This document shows positions 11,234-25,233 of a stretch of DNA of 64,000 bases, in pieces. The notes under the pieces were generated by a model. It ran no database searches and was not told where the DNA came from. It saw only the letters and a list, made by a program, of their open reading frames with translations. The DNA is from Latrodectus hesperus. Its lineage: Eukaryota; Arthropoda; Arachnida; Araneae; Theridiidae. The stretch spans positions 41,278,924 through 41,342,923 of the forward strand of contig CM075862.1 of assembly GCA_037975125.1 (NCBI GenBank). The letters are read 5' to 3'. Position numbers and translations under genes: made by a program. The stretch's first letter is position 1; every line of letters starts with the position of its first letter.

Positions 11234-12351
11234 ATTGTCAATATCAATTTATTTTTATCAATATCATTTAGAGAATTGTACTCATAAGAACATTGAAGAT
11301 TGTTATACCAATTGAGTTAAAATATTCTGCTATTTTGAAGATAATGTAAATAATTATGCATAAAATTATTATATTGAAAATATTCTATCATTTAAATTTA
11401 AATTTAATTTTTTATTAATATAAGTTATTTAGAAAAAATCGATTTTTTTATGTTTTTTTTAAAAATTTACTCTTTAGTTTTATATTTATTAAAATCTGAA
11501 ATAATGCTGATAATACTCGTATGTTTGAAATTTATTTTGTTTGAATTTAAACTTCTGAAAATCAGTCTTGTCACAATATATTTTATAGATAATATCAATT
11601 GAAGGAGTACAACTTTCATTCTGTTGTGTCTTGAAAGTTCGTAGAAGAGGATATCTTGCATAAGTCTTTCCATTTTTTAAACTGATAAATGTTCAAATCG
11701 GCAATCAATTGGCTACAAACTTGCCGCAGATAGTTACCAATGATCAACACACAGTATATAATACAATGGTATATAAACGAACAAATTGTATATAAATGAA
11801 ACGAATATAAACGAATAAAGATTGATATAAAAATTGTAATTTTCTTGTTTATTGCAAAATTTAACAGGTATGTGTATATATAAATATACATAAATATTTG
11901 CTAAATATGTTTAATAAGTGTGTATGTATATAGAAATATGTAAAATATTTGACTACATATTTTCATTTATATGTGCAAAATATTTTATTACATACTTCCG
12001 TTTACATGTGTAAAATATCTGAAAACATATTTTAAAGTAATTGATTATTGGAAATTTCAATATTCATAATTTAAAAATGCCATTTTATCATTTATTATTA
12101 AAATCGATAAGCAATGTAATAAATCCTCCCAAATATACTTATAAATAGAACTATTTTCGTAGGTTTAAGTATATAACTTCAAGTTCTTTTTTAACACGTA
12201 AAAATGTTTTATTTTCTTAGATCCATTAATTAAAAAAGAATTGTTGATCGAAATAAATATTTTGAAATTTATATTTGATATTTGAAATTCTTAATGCCTA
12301 ATTAATTAATTTCAATAAAGTTTTAATGAATATGATAAATCAAACTCTGTG

Positions 12352-12352
<1 letters not shown>
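11234..12352. other. Intronic DNA, nothing recognised
   Basis: AT-rich sequence with several tatata-like runs near 11875-11940. Open frames here are short and of low-complexity composition. Confidence 0.5.

Positions 12353-12420
<68 letters not shown>
12353..12420. repeat. (TA)n microsatellite
   Basis: An uninterrupted TA dinucleotide array of about 68 bp. Its translation as alternating Tyr-Ile is an artefact. The length may be mis-assembled. Confidence 0.98.
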
Positions 12421-12422
<2 letters not shown>

Positions 12423-13196
12423 TGTATACTTTAAACAGACTGGCCGATGTTCAAAAAAACACAGACCGTTCTACAAAAAATCTTCCAGATGTTGTGAGTT
12501 TCATTATGTCTTCGTTAACGATGGTCAATTTCAAGTGTACTTTAAGTGAAATTTGTTTTGGAAATTATCTTTGCCTCCAACTTAATTGCACATTGCTTCT
12601 ATATTAAATTGTAAATCAAGCTATTAAAACTAAATGATATACGCATATATTAATTTGAAATTAAAATTTATATTTGTTAAGAAATTTTTTTCATATACTT
12701 TTGACACATATTAAAATCAATATCTTTATTCTCTTATTCATTCACTGTGGAAATAAAGCTAAAAACAAAAATATTATTTACGTAAATTGCGAATTCATGT
12801 GTTGCCAAAACTAAAATTGTGAATTACCACCTATAAAAGTACGCTAATTAGCCTTTACTAATATCTTGAGAGCAGTATGAATCTACAAAAGCGCATAATC
12901 TCATTGTTTCTTTTTAATAATAAGGAGTATTATGTTATTTAATGTTCCAAAAAGCGTAGAGAGAGTAATGATTTACTGATAGAATATACTTTCCATATTT
13001 GTATGATGTTCATATCATACATATATACAATGTCTTACCATGCCTCACTTTTATGAGATCCTCACGAAATCCTTCGCATCGTATTTCAAACATTTATAAA
13101 GCACACACTGTGATAATTAATTGGATATTGAAATATGTAAATTTAAAAATGAACTTTTAGGTAAAAGCTCAAGGGAATCCAATGTTTACCTATAGA
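12421..13196. other. Intronic DNA, nothing recognised
   Basis: AT-rich sequence without a gene; a short (GA)n run follows at 13197-13216. Confidence 0.5.
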
Positions 13197-13245
13197 AGAG
13201 AGAGAGAGAGAGAGAATAAATTATAAAATGTATGAATTCTCACAC

Positions 13246-13790
13246 AAAAAACCACGGTGGCCACTTCTTTGGTTAAGTTGTTAATTCTCGTTATCCGAAG
13301 GTAGTGAGTTCGAATTTCGATTCAAAAGAATTATCGTAATCGCTAATGGTGGCTGGAGTATGTCGTGGTTGTAAAGTCTTACATGTAAAAACATAACTGT
13401 AAGGGTGGCAGGTTAACTCTGGGGGTCTTCTGCCTTGTCTTTGCTTCTAAATTATCAACCCAATTTCGGATCTAATTTTAAGTCCCATCCAATTTCGGGT
13501 CCAACTTCAAATCCCATTAATATACAGGTCCAACTTCAAGTCCCATTCAATTTCGGGTCTAATTTCAAGTACCATCCAATTTCGAGTCCAACTTCAAGTC
13601 CTATCCAATTTCGGGTCCAACTTCAAGTCCCATTAAATTTTGGGTCCACTTTTAAGTCCAATTTCAGGTTCCAAGATTATATAGCCGCTGTGTGCCTCAC
13701 TAGACAAAATATCCTTCCTTCCGCCTCTTGTAGTGCTTAATAGGTGAAAAAGGATCCTAGTGGCCGGGCATTATAATAAAAATAAATTCT
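13246..13790 (+). mobile_element. SINE with an internal 29-bp minisatellite expansion
   Basis: The tRNA-like head includes gagttcgaattt at 13306-13317. The body (ggtggctgg, gtcgtggttgtaaa, ctgggggtcttctgcc) and tail (cctcactagacaaa, ggcattataataaaaataaa) match the element at 17974-18312. Between the conserved parts, 13457-13672 consists of seven to eight copies of a unit of about 29 bp built on ccaatttcgggtccaacttc. The other copy has roughly one unit at that place. The 101-codon open frame across the array (13435-13740) is repeat-driven and not a gene. Confidence 0.78.
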
Positions 13791-16700
13791 CACTGTCCAT
13801 TGAATACTCTTTAATACCGTTATCTCTGAAATAGTTTACAAATTATAAGTAAAAAAATTTTCCATTATATAGTAAAAATATATATTTTCTTCCGTTATAT
13901 ATTTTTATTTGTAATTTGTAAAAATATATATATTTCCTTCCATCTGATCTCATGGTAGAAAATTTAAATTTTCTTCCAAGAAATCAGAATGATGATTATA
14001 GATAATACAAGAACGAGGGTGTTACTTCTACAGATCAATTTGATAAAAATATACCTAGAAATTTCATAATGACAACACAAATTTACAAGTGACGAAAAAT
14101 TGGTTTTAACGTTATTCTCAATTTTATTTTATGGGCAAAATATAAATCTGGAAATGTCTGTATATGAGTCTCTTATGCAATAAATTTTCACTTTAAGCAA
14201 ATTTCAAAGTGTTGAGAAAATTTTTCATCACAATATTTGTTTTAATTAAAAGCTCTAGTGTTGTGGAATAATATGGTAAAACTATCACCAATGAATATTT
14301 TCTCTCAATAGTATTTGGAGCGATACAATTGATCCCTGCCTGAATTGCGTCCATGAAATAATTAATGATCTATCGATCCATAAATTTGAGTATGTTTAGT
14401 TAGAAAATATAATCTATATGAATTCATTGCAAATTATTTTCTTAGTTTAAACTTCTAAAAGTACATAAGGTCATGTTTTGTCATATGTATCACAAATTTG
14501 ATATTATGGTTGCAAATAAGCACATTTAAAATAATTCGCTTAAAAATACTTACCTATAATGTTGATAGGATTTACTTATCTAATTTACTGAGAATAAGCA
14601 TATTTAAAAATATTCTTCTGAAATCATTTAACTATAATATTGATTGCATTGACTTTGTAGATAAGCTGTTGTAAAGTATTTACTGTTTCGAAAGTTTCAA
14701 TTACGAAAGTAATCATTTCTGTTTCAAAAATACTTTTCTTAATAAATTTTGATCCAGTAAATATATACATCTTAAAATAAGAAGTTAATTTTATAAGAAA
14801 TTAATATCTGTGTTCATAGTCTTAGAATTATTGAGAAGAATCTCCTTTAAAAATATACAAATAAGTAATTTCTAAAAATATGCAAAAAGTTCAATTATAG
14901 AAATTGATGAAAAATCATATTTGGCATCACTATTTGACTTATTAATTAATTGATGCAGATATAAAAATAACAATAAAAATATTGAATAATATGAAAGTGC
15001 AATTTTTTTATTTAGAAATTCAGGAGAAACAGACAAATTACAAAGCGTATTTATCGCCAAGACTGCATAAATACAAGATATGGTAAACAATTAATTCTGC
15101 TAAACAATAATTAAGATTTATATTTCATAAAAAAATCATGTAAAATGAAGAAATGGACATGACAAGCATAGACGAGAAACTTAAAGTTTTGGTTACTAAT
15201 TACATTTGCAATAACTTCAGTAGATAATGAATTAGATGATAACTAAATATATGAAAATTAAATTTTTATGTTTGGAAATATATCCAGTTATATATTACAG
15301 TTCCAAATACTTTTAAATACCCAAAATAGTTTTAATTTTAACAAGCACTCGTATAAATATTGGATTGTTTAAACGTATATGTATTCCGTATGTTAATTTA
15401 TAGTTGGAAATTTTTAAATATCTAAAACACTAAATAAGGTTTCAAATCTTTGAACCATTAAATATGAAAATTAATTATTCATAAATATATCTTCAAAATA
15501 TATAACAAGCAAAAATAACAGAAAAAGTGAGATAATAGAAAATGAAAGGATTTCTTTCCAATTTAAAGATTTTTACCTTTTATAAAGAAAATAATCTTTT
15601 TTTTTTTTAACTTTATCAATTGTAATCCTATATTCAATTTCATAAAAATTGGGAAATATTGATACTATCGTAAAAGGAATAAATACAATTATTGAGTTGT
15701 AAATAATTTCATCGTGATAAGAAACGAAAAATATTTACAATAAGTGAATGCATACTTTACTATGGGTTACCTTGATCAAAAATATTTGGTTCAAGTAAAC
15801 TAATAAATATTCATTATTTTTCATATCTTTAATACCTCAAAATTAATTCCTTAGAAATTATTATCCTTCAAAAAATATATATTTTGCATGAATTAATATT
15901 TTTGATTTTTTTTATCTTACTTTCATAAAAAATAGATTATAATAGCATTGAAAATACTCTATAATTTGTAAATAATTGCTAGTAAACTGATATCAGTTCT
16001 CAATTTCATAATTGCATGCTTTTTTTTCCTTTAAAAATAATTTAGTTAAGAAATTTTGACACCTATTTTGCATGTTTTGGGATTAAAATCTGCATTTAAA
16101 CATAAATATTTCACTAAAAGCTTAAATGTTAGTTAATATTGCTGTATTAAACACATTTAATGAAGATTTATCATTGTGTATTACTTACACTATTAACCAC
16201 AGTCAATTACAGCAATTTATCACTGTTTCAGAAATACTTTATCAGTATTCAAACTTTTAGAACTTGTTATTGTGAGAATGGTTAAAATTTTTATTCATTG
16301 AAGTATTTCTGACTTTAGTATAAACACATCATAATCAACATTGATTTTAATATATTATTACTTTTGTTCATCCAAAATATTTTATGAAAAAGTAAATGAT
16401 TTTGGAATATTTTTCATTTGTAATTAAGTCTTTACTGTTTTTTTTTCTGACGCTTGTTGATTGTTATAAAACTGCCAAACTTTTTTTTCTTAATTTTTAT
16501 CATACAATAAATTTATTTAAATAATGATAAATATTGAGATACTAGAGAACTTGTTATTGTTTTTAAATTATTTAAATGAATTTTTCTTATTATTGTTAAT
16601 GTAATAACTCAAGTGCCATTGGGATTTAAATTGCTTAAATTATATTATTTATTAATGGATTATTCGAATTTATTTAACATTAAATTTCATAAAGAGCCTA

Positions 16701-17504
16701 AACTTCTAATTTTTTCTCTTCCAAAATTCTTACTTTGAGAAGAACCCCCCTATAATCCCACATTCCTTATTCTTTTCGAACAGTTTCAGGTTAAATTGAA
16801 ATAGAAACCTTTTTTTATTATATTCTGTAGAAATTGTTACTGAAATACAATCTGAATTCATTATCATTTTTCTGACCATAATTTTCCGATAAGGAAATTT
16901 TAGTTTTCCTTTAAAGCAATTCATCATGTTATCTAATAAAAAATATTATAAATTTACTAATTTAACCATCATACGAATTAACTTGAAACTCTCTCTCTCT
17001 CTCTCTCTGTTGTAATGAAAAATAATTAACACTCATTACTATAAACTGTTTTTCTCTTTAACGAGCCAGTTTAAAATAGTAGGAATAAACGAATGTTTAA
17101 AACAAATGAGTTACAAAATATTACCAAATATAAAAAAAGAAACAAAATTTATGTAATTAATATATATATTTATTTTTGAAAATAATTTATTTTGTAATTA
17201 ACTTTTTCTAGGGTGCTTTGCATTTTTATTTTTATAAAAAAATTATAAACCATGTTTTATAAAGAAATCAATTTGAATTTACTCTGTATTCCAGAGGGTA
17301 ACGTGAGCAATCATTGGACTTCGTTATCATATTCAATTAAAAAAATGCAATGTCAATTAATTTCCTATATGTACGAAAACTTGTAACAATCAGCGCATAT
17401 GAATCAACTTTTTCTTCTTGTTAGAAAAGAATTGTAAACTGTAAGCAAGCATTATCTAATCAGAAGAGGAATATTTTAGCGTGATATATAAACTGATTAT
17501 CCTC
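13791..17504. other. Intronic DNA, nothing recognised
   Basis: Long AT-rich stretch. A (CT)n run of about 20 bp lies at 16989-17008. Neither strand shows a persuasive exon or repeat family. Confidence 0.5.
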
Positions 17505-17706
17505 GGGCTGGGCAAGGTTGACTCAGCCTTTCATCCCTTCAGTGGGTCGATTAACTGAGTACCAAGCATGCTTGGGAACTAAACACTGGGGTCTTACGTT
17601 AGGCTGACCACCTAACTGGGACATGCTTCGCACCCCAGGGCCCTCGGTCATGAAAACAGTTATGGACACAGTAGGCCTTGGCCGACATGGGCTGTCGTGC
17701 CATGGA
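17505..17706 (-). repeat. Dispersed repeat, copy 2 (inverse of 2668-2900)
   Basis: GC-richer than its surroundings. Blocks include gggctgggcaaggttgactc, gggaactaaacactgggg and ggctgtcgtgccatgg. The reverse complement matches 2668-2900 with moderate divergence; this copy lacks the small internal duplication seen there. It is probably a SINE-like family; no TSD identified. Confidence 0.72.
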
Positions 17707-17973
17707 GTTTAGTTATATGAACTGGTTATTGACATAGATCAAAGAGATGATTCCTTTGCTGAAAAGGGGAAGATGGATTATTCAAATGATTCTGATACAC
17801 AAACACCATAAAAATAAAATATATTATAGCTTGTGTTTCTCTGCGCTTCTATATTTTCCATTTTTAATTTTCATCCAAATTTTGCTATTTCTTATCGTTA
17901 AGGGACATCTGTTTTTATTAATTTGAAAGTTTATTAATGTATTTTATCAATTAAAGTTTCGAAATAATGACAC

Positions 17974-18312
17974 CAGGGTTGCCTGGCTGGTTAGGATACT
18001 CGTTCTCAGTATCAGTTGGTTCCAACAACTACTCAACCGAAGATCCGTTCTATTGGTGGCTGGGGCTCGTTAAACATATCGTGGTTGCAATGTCTTTTTA
18101 GTAAAATAATACCTCTGAGATGACATGCCAAATCTGGGGGTCTTCTGCTTGTTACCAGCATCAAACTATGAAGACCTACCCACTTTCAGGGTATAAGATG
18201 GCATATCTATCGAGTGACTCACTAGACAAAGTTCTATCATTATCGCCCATGTAAAACTGAAAAAAGAGGTAAATATATCCTAATAGTCGGGGATTATAAT
18301 AGTAATAAATTT
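17974..18312 (+). mobile_element. SINE, same family as 13246-13790
   Basis: It shares ggtggctgg, tcgtggttgcaa, ctgggggtcttctgc, gactcactagacaaa and ggggattataatagtaataa with the 13.3-kb copy, in the same order and orientation. The internal minisatellite is essentially absent (a single acccactttcagggt unit). The head is tRNA-like but the B box is decayed. Confidence 0.72.
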
Positions 18313-20638
18313 CTGAGTAATTTGACAGGCGTTCTTAAAAATTCTTTCTTCAGAAAAATTTATTTGTATGCAAATAAAAGTAAAAATATCATTAAATGCT
18401 AATTGCAATTTATATGACAGGTTGTGTAATTAATTGTCTAAAATTATATATATACATAAAATTTAACATAGTTTTGAAAAATTAAGAAAATAAAATACTT
18501 GGCTTCCCCAATACATTTCATTTATTACGTTAAAGCTGTGAATTTCGTAAATTACTTCATTTACAATTCTTATTTCGCAAATTAGCGGACGGTTTCAAAG
18601 TTGGACTTTGATCGGTGCAGCTAGATGTCGACTAGGTTAACGGAGCACATGAAATAAAGTTTCTTTTGTTGTTCGCTCAAGAGACAACCTCCTCTGTGAT
18701 TTATCGCCTTGTAACTTTCCATTCGTTCCATCGATTTCTCTTTTCTAAACTGCTCTTTGGCTCTCTTGCTAATAATCGACCCCATGGATAATATGATTCA
18801 ATTTGTACTGTGTCAGATCTGCTACGAAAAGAGCAGAGAATTTGTGGGAAGGAGAACCTATTCCAGAAACATATTTTACGAACAGGGCAGGTTTTCTCGA
18901 CGTTTTAATCTTGTAGCTCATTAGCAATCTTCGTTTTAGTGAGTTGTAAGGAAAGATAATTATGATGTCTGTTTCTTTTGTAAGACATGAAATTAAGCTG
19001 TGTTGTGTTCCCTTTTAATATCAATTCTTTGTGTTGGCAGCAGAGAAGCTCTTTTACTGTCTTAAATTGTCCAATTTAAAATAATTATGCAGAAAAAGAT
19101 AGCAGTTATTTCAAAATTATCTTTCATTTTGTTATAATTAATATTTGCTGCGTACATTAAGTTTAAATGTAACATATGTCAAGAAATCTTATCCTTATGT
19201 GTTTGGGTATTGCATTTTAGAATAGGTTATAAAGTAAATTTTACTAATATTTCTGTGGTTTGTCTTATTGTTTTAATTTTAAATTTTCTAAATTATTGAT
19301 TTTTAGTACAGAAAAATTGTAAAAGTTCTAATAAATAAAAATAAAATTTTCAGTGTACTGAATGGAAATTACGGGGGTCAATTTTCATTGAAATATCCTG
19401 ATTTAATAGTCATTTCAATCTAATAAGTAAAAACCATGGTAGTTAAGATATTTGCTTATTTTGTGCAATATAATATTATTGTATTTTAAATCTATATCAG
19501 TGGCAGATTAAATGAAATATTTTATATTAGAATTACAGAGAACGAATTTATTTTAAAAGAATCTAATAAATGTAAGTTTTAAGATTTTTCTTCTGAATAT
19601 TTATTTTAAAATTTCTCAACAAGATTTTAAATTGTAGAAGCAATGCGCATGAATTTAGTATTGACTTATGCAGTTTTAAATCCTCGAAAAAAGTCAAAAT
19701 TGCTGACAGTTGTGATGTAATTAAAAGTTCATTTTCTGAGATATTTAGTAATAAGGAAATTTCTGATGATAATCTCAATTTTATCTTTGTTAATAAAGTG
19801 CAAAAAACTTGTATTATTTAACATAACTAAGGACAACATTATAAAATGCTATGAACAATAAAATTCAGTTGAAAAAAATACTTTTGAGACATCCATAATG
19901 AAATATCTAGAGATCATACAATAAGTGAGTGTAATTTAATGTTTGAAGTATACATTTTATTGCATTTGCTTCCGGCTCAAGGTAAAATCGTATTTTGCCC
20001 TCCACTTTTACGAAAGTGGAAAAAATTCATCTAACACGTTATGACAAAGTAAATATAAAATGCGTAGAAAAGATTATATAACTCTTATTAAAGAGTGGCT
20101 CGGGTTACCTCTTAAGTTTATCGTTCTTGGAAATAAAAAGGGTCTAAATATAATCCGAACAAACTATTTATTTCTGTCAAAAATGCTAAACACAGATATG
20201 TGCATCTTAATTTTGAATTATTTCTAAGCAATAAGATCCACTTACGAAATTTTTCTTACTATAACGTCCATGTAAGAAAAATTTAATATTCATATTTTTT
20301 TCAGCTGAGCGATTTGCAAGAAGGTTAGGTTGTGAAACTATCCACAATGACTATCAAGAGAAAACATCATCTTTCTACATTAAAATACCGTAGTTCTTTG
20401 TATGTGTCTCAAATAAACTAAGTTGGTAATATTTTCACCGAATAATGAAAAAATTACAAATATTCATATATTATGAAAGGTTATAATGATTCCATTGTCA
20501 ATTGTCAATACAAATTATTTACATGGTTATAAAAATATTTCTTGTAAAAATGACACAGCATTTATTTTCATGATGAAGCCAAAAATAATGAATATTTAAT
20601 TCCCTGTAATGAATATAAAATATTTAAAATTATTCTTT
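18313..20638. other. Intronic DNA with one GC-richer unexplained block
   Basis: Mostly AT-rich. The block 18585-18960 is noticeably richer in G+C (gcggacggtttcaaagttgg, ctcaagagacaacctcctct) but has no long open frame and no second copy in the window. It is a candidate conserved noncoding element or unrecognised repeat. Confidence 0.45.
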
Positions 20639-21519
20639 CAGCCTGAATTAGAACAACCTCAACCTTCACCAATATTAAACATTCAAGAACTACAAAATAA
20701 ACTAATTTCTAATTTAATAGGAAAAATTGACAACCTAAACAAAAACATAGATAATACTGTAAATCAATTAACAAAAGATAAACCCTCCCCTCAACCAAAA
20801 TTATATAGCGATGCAGTCAAACAAAACAATTCAATTATAATAAAAAAAACAAAGGAATTAAACTCCCCGAAATCACTTCAAAATATAGACACCAACATCC
20901 GTCCATTGGCAATCTACAATAGAATTAACCATTTAGAAATCAAATGTAAAAACACAAACGACATAAATTCCCTCAAAAGAACATTGCTGGAAAACAATCT
21001 CTCTATTGAAGATAAAAGACCACAGCAACAAAGAGTAATTATCTTAAATATACCGGAAAATTATACAAAAGAAAAATTAATCGCAACAATAAAAGAGGAA
21101 TTAAACTTGGATTTAGAAGACAACACAATAAAATTAATCCAATACAGGAAAACAATTAGTAAATTTAATCTATTCAATCTAGTAATAGAACTTCCAAAAT
21201 TTCTATCAAGCAAACTTCTCTCCAAAAATTCTTATTCATTGGTTTAGCCAAATTTAAAATAGACAAATTCAAAACAATCAATAGATGTCAACATTGTCAA
21301 GATTTCACTCATAAAACAGAAAATTGTCCTACTAAAAAAACATACTGTGCTAAATGTGCAAGAACGCACAAAACAGATCAATGTCAAGCTACAAAACTAT
21401 TCTGCATCAACTGCATTGAGGCAAATAGAGAAGGTTCAAACTACTTAATAGAACATGCAGCCTATGACCATAATTGCCCTTCATACCAAGACTATAAACA
21501 ACACTTAACATATTATTAA
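20639..21519 (+). pseudogene. LINE ORF1 (gag-like, three zinc knuckles), frameshifted
   Basis: It encodes an RNA-binding nucleocapsid-like protein. The first part, in one frame, runs from PELEQPQPSP to about 21232, with a conserved RVIILNIPENYTKEKL stretch resembling the region that precedes the knuckles in I-like elements. The reading then moves to another frame near 21217-21240, where A-rich and T-rich runs occur, and continues to TAA at 21517-21519. The second part holds CQHCQDFTHKTENC (CX2CX4HX4C), CAKCARTHKTDQC and a CINC...H...C knuckle. The Met at 20609 lies in a different sequence context and is probably not the original start; the 5' end may be truncated. Confidence 0.8.
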
Positions 21520-21553
21520 AAAGTTTTAACAAAAATATAAAGTAAATTTCCAA

Positions 21554-24500
21554 ATGTCTAACAATATTTCCAATGCAAATTCCTTTCTAACCCCAAACCC
21601 TACTAACACCAATCTATTGAACCTAAACTTCACAGAATTAAAAATACTACAAATAAACTTACAAAGGAGTAAATCCGCACAAACACAATTATTGCATACA
21701 ATCTCAGATAATCAATATCATATTATCTTATCACAAGAACCCTATACATACAAAAATGATATTAGAGGTATCCCCCTATCTTTCAAAACCTTTTATAATA
21801 AAAATTCACAGAATATAAAATGTTTAACGTTAATAAATGCAACTATAAATCCAATCTCCCTGTTAGTTGAAGATGATATTATAATTCTTTGGCTCAATCT
21901 ACAACCACAACCACTAATCCTAATCAATGTGTACGCCTCTCCAACTGGTAATTTAAATCAACTTTTAGAAAAAATTATACCCTACTTACGCAAATATAAA
22001 GATAATTTAATACTTTTAATTGGTGATTTCAATGCACACAATACCATTTGGAATTATCCATCGACTAATCATAGAGGTCAATTAATGGAATCATTTATCG
22101 CATCGTTAAATTTAAATTTAATAAATAGCATAGACTGCACGCCAACTTTTACAGGCCCAAATGGGATAGGCTGGCCAGATTTGACCCTTTCAAACGACCA
22201 CCTTTTTCCCTTTATTCAAAACTGGAATGTTTTAGAAACAAATTCTTGCTCCGACCATAACTACATAGAGTTGACCATTGCAAAATCAAGTACAATCAGT
22301 TTCAATAAACGTTTTAATTGCAAAAGAAATAGTTCAAATTTTATAAAACACATTCAACAACATATAAATCATTTAAACACTCAAATAAATTCCTGCACAA
22401 CTACAACAGACTTAGACAACCTCATAAACCTATTAATTGACATTTGTAAACAATCTGCAGAAGATACATTGATATTCCGTAATCCTGTTAAAAAATTCAA
22501 ATTAAACTGGTGGAATCCAAAATTGAAGGCATTAAAAAGTAAGACTAAAGCACTCCGCAGAAGGTTTAAATGCTCACAGGATCCAATAGTAAAAAGTCAC
22601 TATATTCAACAATATAAGAAATCTCTAGCAAATTATAAAAAAGAAATTCTACAAACAAAACTGAATAGTTGGCAAAACTACTGCTCAAAAACTAATTCCG
22701 CATATAATATATTAGAAAAAATAGCAACAAACAAAATTTTTAAACCAACAAATTTTGTACCCTTTAATTCAATTCAACAAGATTCAAATATTTCCAAATC
22801 CACTTTCTCAAACCTTTTAGAATTCTCCTTCCCAGATGATCCAACAAATCACCCAATCATTCCCGTTACAACAAACCAAAATTTAGACCCACCATTCACA
22901 AAAACAGAACTTAAAATCACAACTAAAAACCTGAATAACAAAAAAGCCCCAGGTATCGATAGTTTAGATAACGGTATTGTAAAACTAATCTATCAAGCTA
23001 TTCCAAAAATTTTCTTAACTTTTCTAAATTTATGTTTAAAACTTCATTACTTTCCTAAATCTTTTAAAATATGACAAATTATTTACTTTATGAAAAAAGA
23101 CAAACCACCGAACGACTTAAGTTCATATAGACCTATTTGCTTACTTCCAGCAATAGGTAAAGTCCTTGAGCACCTAATAACAAATAGGCTAAAATTCCAT
23201 TTAGAAAACCAAAATTTTTATAGTGACACTCAATTTGGATTCCGAACAAAATTGTCAACTGAACATGCTCTGCTTAAAATTAAGGAACAAATCAATAAAA
23301 ACAAATTACAAGATAATTACACAGCGTTGGTGAGCATGGACATCGAAAGGGCGTTTGACTCCCTATGGTGGCCGGGATTAAAGCAAGCATTAAATAATTT
23401 AAATTTACCGCCAAATTTACTAAAATTTTTCATAACTTTTTAACTGACAGAGAATTATTACTAATTCACGACAACATACAAATTAATAAAAAGCAATCAA
23501 GAGGCTGCCCACAGGGTTCAGTCAGTGGACCTATTCTATGGAATGTATATTATGATGAGATAAATAAATTCAATTGGCCAATCCATACAAAAGTAATCAC
23601 ATTTGCAGATGATACCCTTTTCATTGTATCCGGAGAAACTAAAGAAAAATTAAAACTTAATAGTAACCAAACATTAGCTCTTTTTTCTAAACTTTGCACA
23701 AAATTAAAATTAAATGTCTCCCCTTCAAAATCCAAAATTTTAATCTTAGGTAAAAAAACCCACACCCTAAAATATAATCCAAAAATAGTATTCAATAATA
23801 TCAGTCTCAAACATAAAAAATTACTAACCTATCTTGGAATTCAAATAGACAGCAAGCTTTCCTTTTCACCCCACTTAAGATCATTAAAACCAAGAATAAT
23901 TAAAATTGCACAGAGATTGAAATCAATGTCCAATTTAAATTGGGGTCTAAAAGGTAAAATTAAAATTATATATAATACCGTAATAACCAGAATAATTTTA
24001 TATGGTGCAGCTTTCTGGGTAGAACCTTTAAATCAAAGAAAACAAAAACTTCTATTAACAATAGAAAGGTATTTTACACTACTAATCACAAAATGCTTCA
24101 AAACGACCTCTACTACGAGTCTAGAGCTGCTAGCAGGCACTCCACCACTACCTCTTCTGGCCGAACAGGAAAAATTAAAATCCTTACTGTTTCAACATAA
24201 TTCAACTATACATATCGGAGTCGATGAAATACCACCATCAATAGACTGTAAACCCAAAAAAGATGCAGTTCACCCAGCAGATTGGTTAAAAAGCCTTCAT
24301 ATCTTCATTAACCCAAGCACCTCCTCAAATTATCAACCAGTACATACCCATTGGAACCTCTTCACAGATGGATCAAAATCAGACTTAAAAGTAGGAGCAG
24401 CCATCGTGATTTATAATAATCAAATTTTACAGAATTTTCACCTAATCAAATTACATCCAAATAATTCAATTTTTCAAGCAGAAGCGATAGCTATAAAACA

Positions 24501-25233
24501 AGCAATTCAAATCATCACAGTAAATCATCATACACCAGCAACAATCTGGACTGATAGTAAATTGACTCTTCAGGCCCTACAAAGCCCTTTTCCGGAATCA
24601 TCAATAGTAGCAGATATTCAAAAATTACTCAAGCATCATCAAAATCCTCCAATCCAACTCTGCTGGGTGAGGGCACATCAAGGAGTGGCAGGAAACGAAT
24701 TAACTGACACAAAAGCCAAAGAAGCCGCAGACCTCCCTGAAGCTGAAATTCAAGATTATCCGTGGTCAAAAGCACCTATAAAATTGAAATTAAAAAAATC
24801 AACCATAATAAATTGGCAAGAAATTTGGAACAGCAGTACAACTGGAAGATACCTCTACGCTATTTTTCCTACCGTCTCTACAACCACTTATTTTGATATT
24901 CCACAAATTAATTATTTCCTCAGTAATCACGGTCCTTTTCCGATATATTATAAAAAAATAAAGAAAGCTTCATCTGACAAATGTATCTGTGATTCAGAAG
25001 GCTCAAGTTTACATTACATCAAGGAATGCCAACTAACTACAAACTTTCACCTTAAACAATCCTCAAATCAAACTAACTCACAATTTATAAAATTTTGCAT
25101 TTCTAACAATTATAGAAAAAAGAAAATACTTGAACTTAGTAAGTACATTATGGGAAAAGATCTAAATATCTGTAAAGACCCATTCAATAGAACTGTTAAC
25201 TATACCACAGATAACAGCCAAGATTCTGATTAA
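21554..25233 (+). pseudogene. LINE ORF2: APE endonuclease, reverse transcriptase, RNase H
   Basis: Encodes the polyprotein for target-primed reverse transcription. The first 506 codons contain APE motifs: QINLQRS (Asn near residue 35), SQEPY, GDFNAH (22022-22039) and SDHN (22249-22260). RT motifs follow: KKAPGIDSL, then after an in-frame TGA (23072-23074) SSYRPICLL, QFGFR and MDIERAFDSLW. The frame shifts at the T-run near 23434-23442; RGCPQGSVSGP, FADD (23602-23613) and YLGIQID continue in the new frame. RNase H is recognisable by FTDGSK, QAEAIAI, WTDSKL and GNELTDTKAKEA, with all four acidic positions present. Near the end a CIC...H...C motif resembles the R1/LOA C-terminus. It stops at TAA 25231-25233. 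Confidence 0.88.

Noticed and set aside
12326..12607. Open frames rich in alternating Tyr and Ile here and at 28158-28415, 35593-36015, 37230-37471, 51827-52295 and 58350-58698
   Set aside because: They are translations of (TA)n microsatellites and have no protein meaning.
13435..13740. 101-codon frame with repeating NFGSNFKSHPIS-like text
   Set aside because: It translates a 29-bp minisatellite inside a SINE; the period is not a multiple of three, so the frame has no constant repeat and no selection signal.
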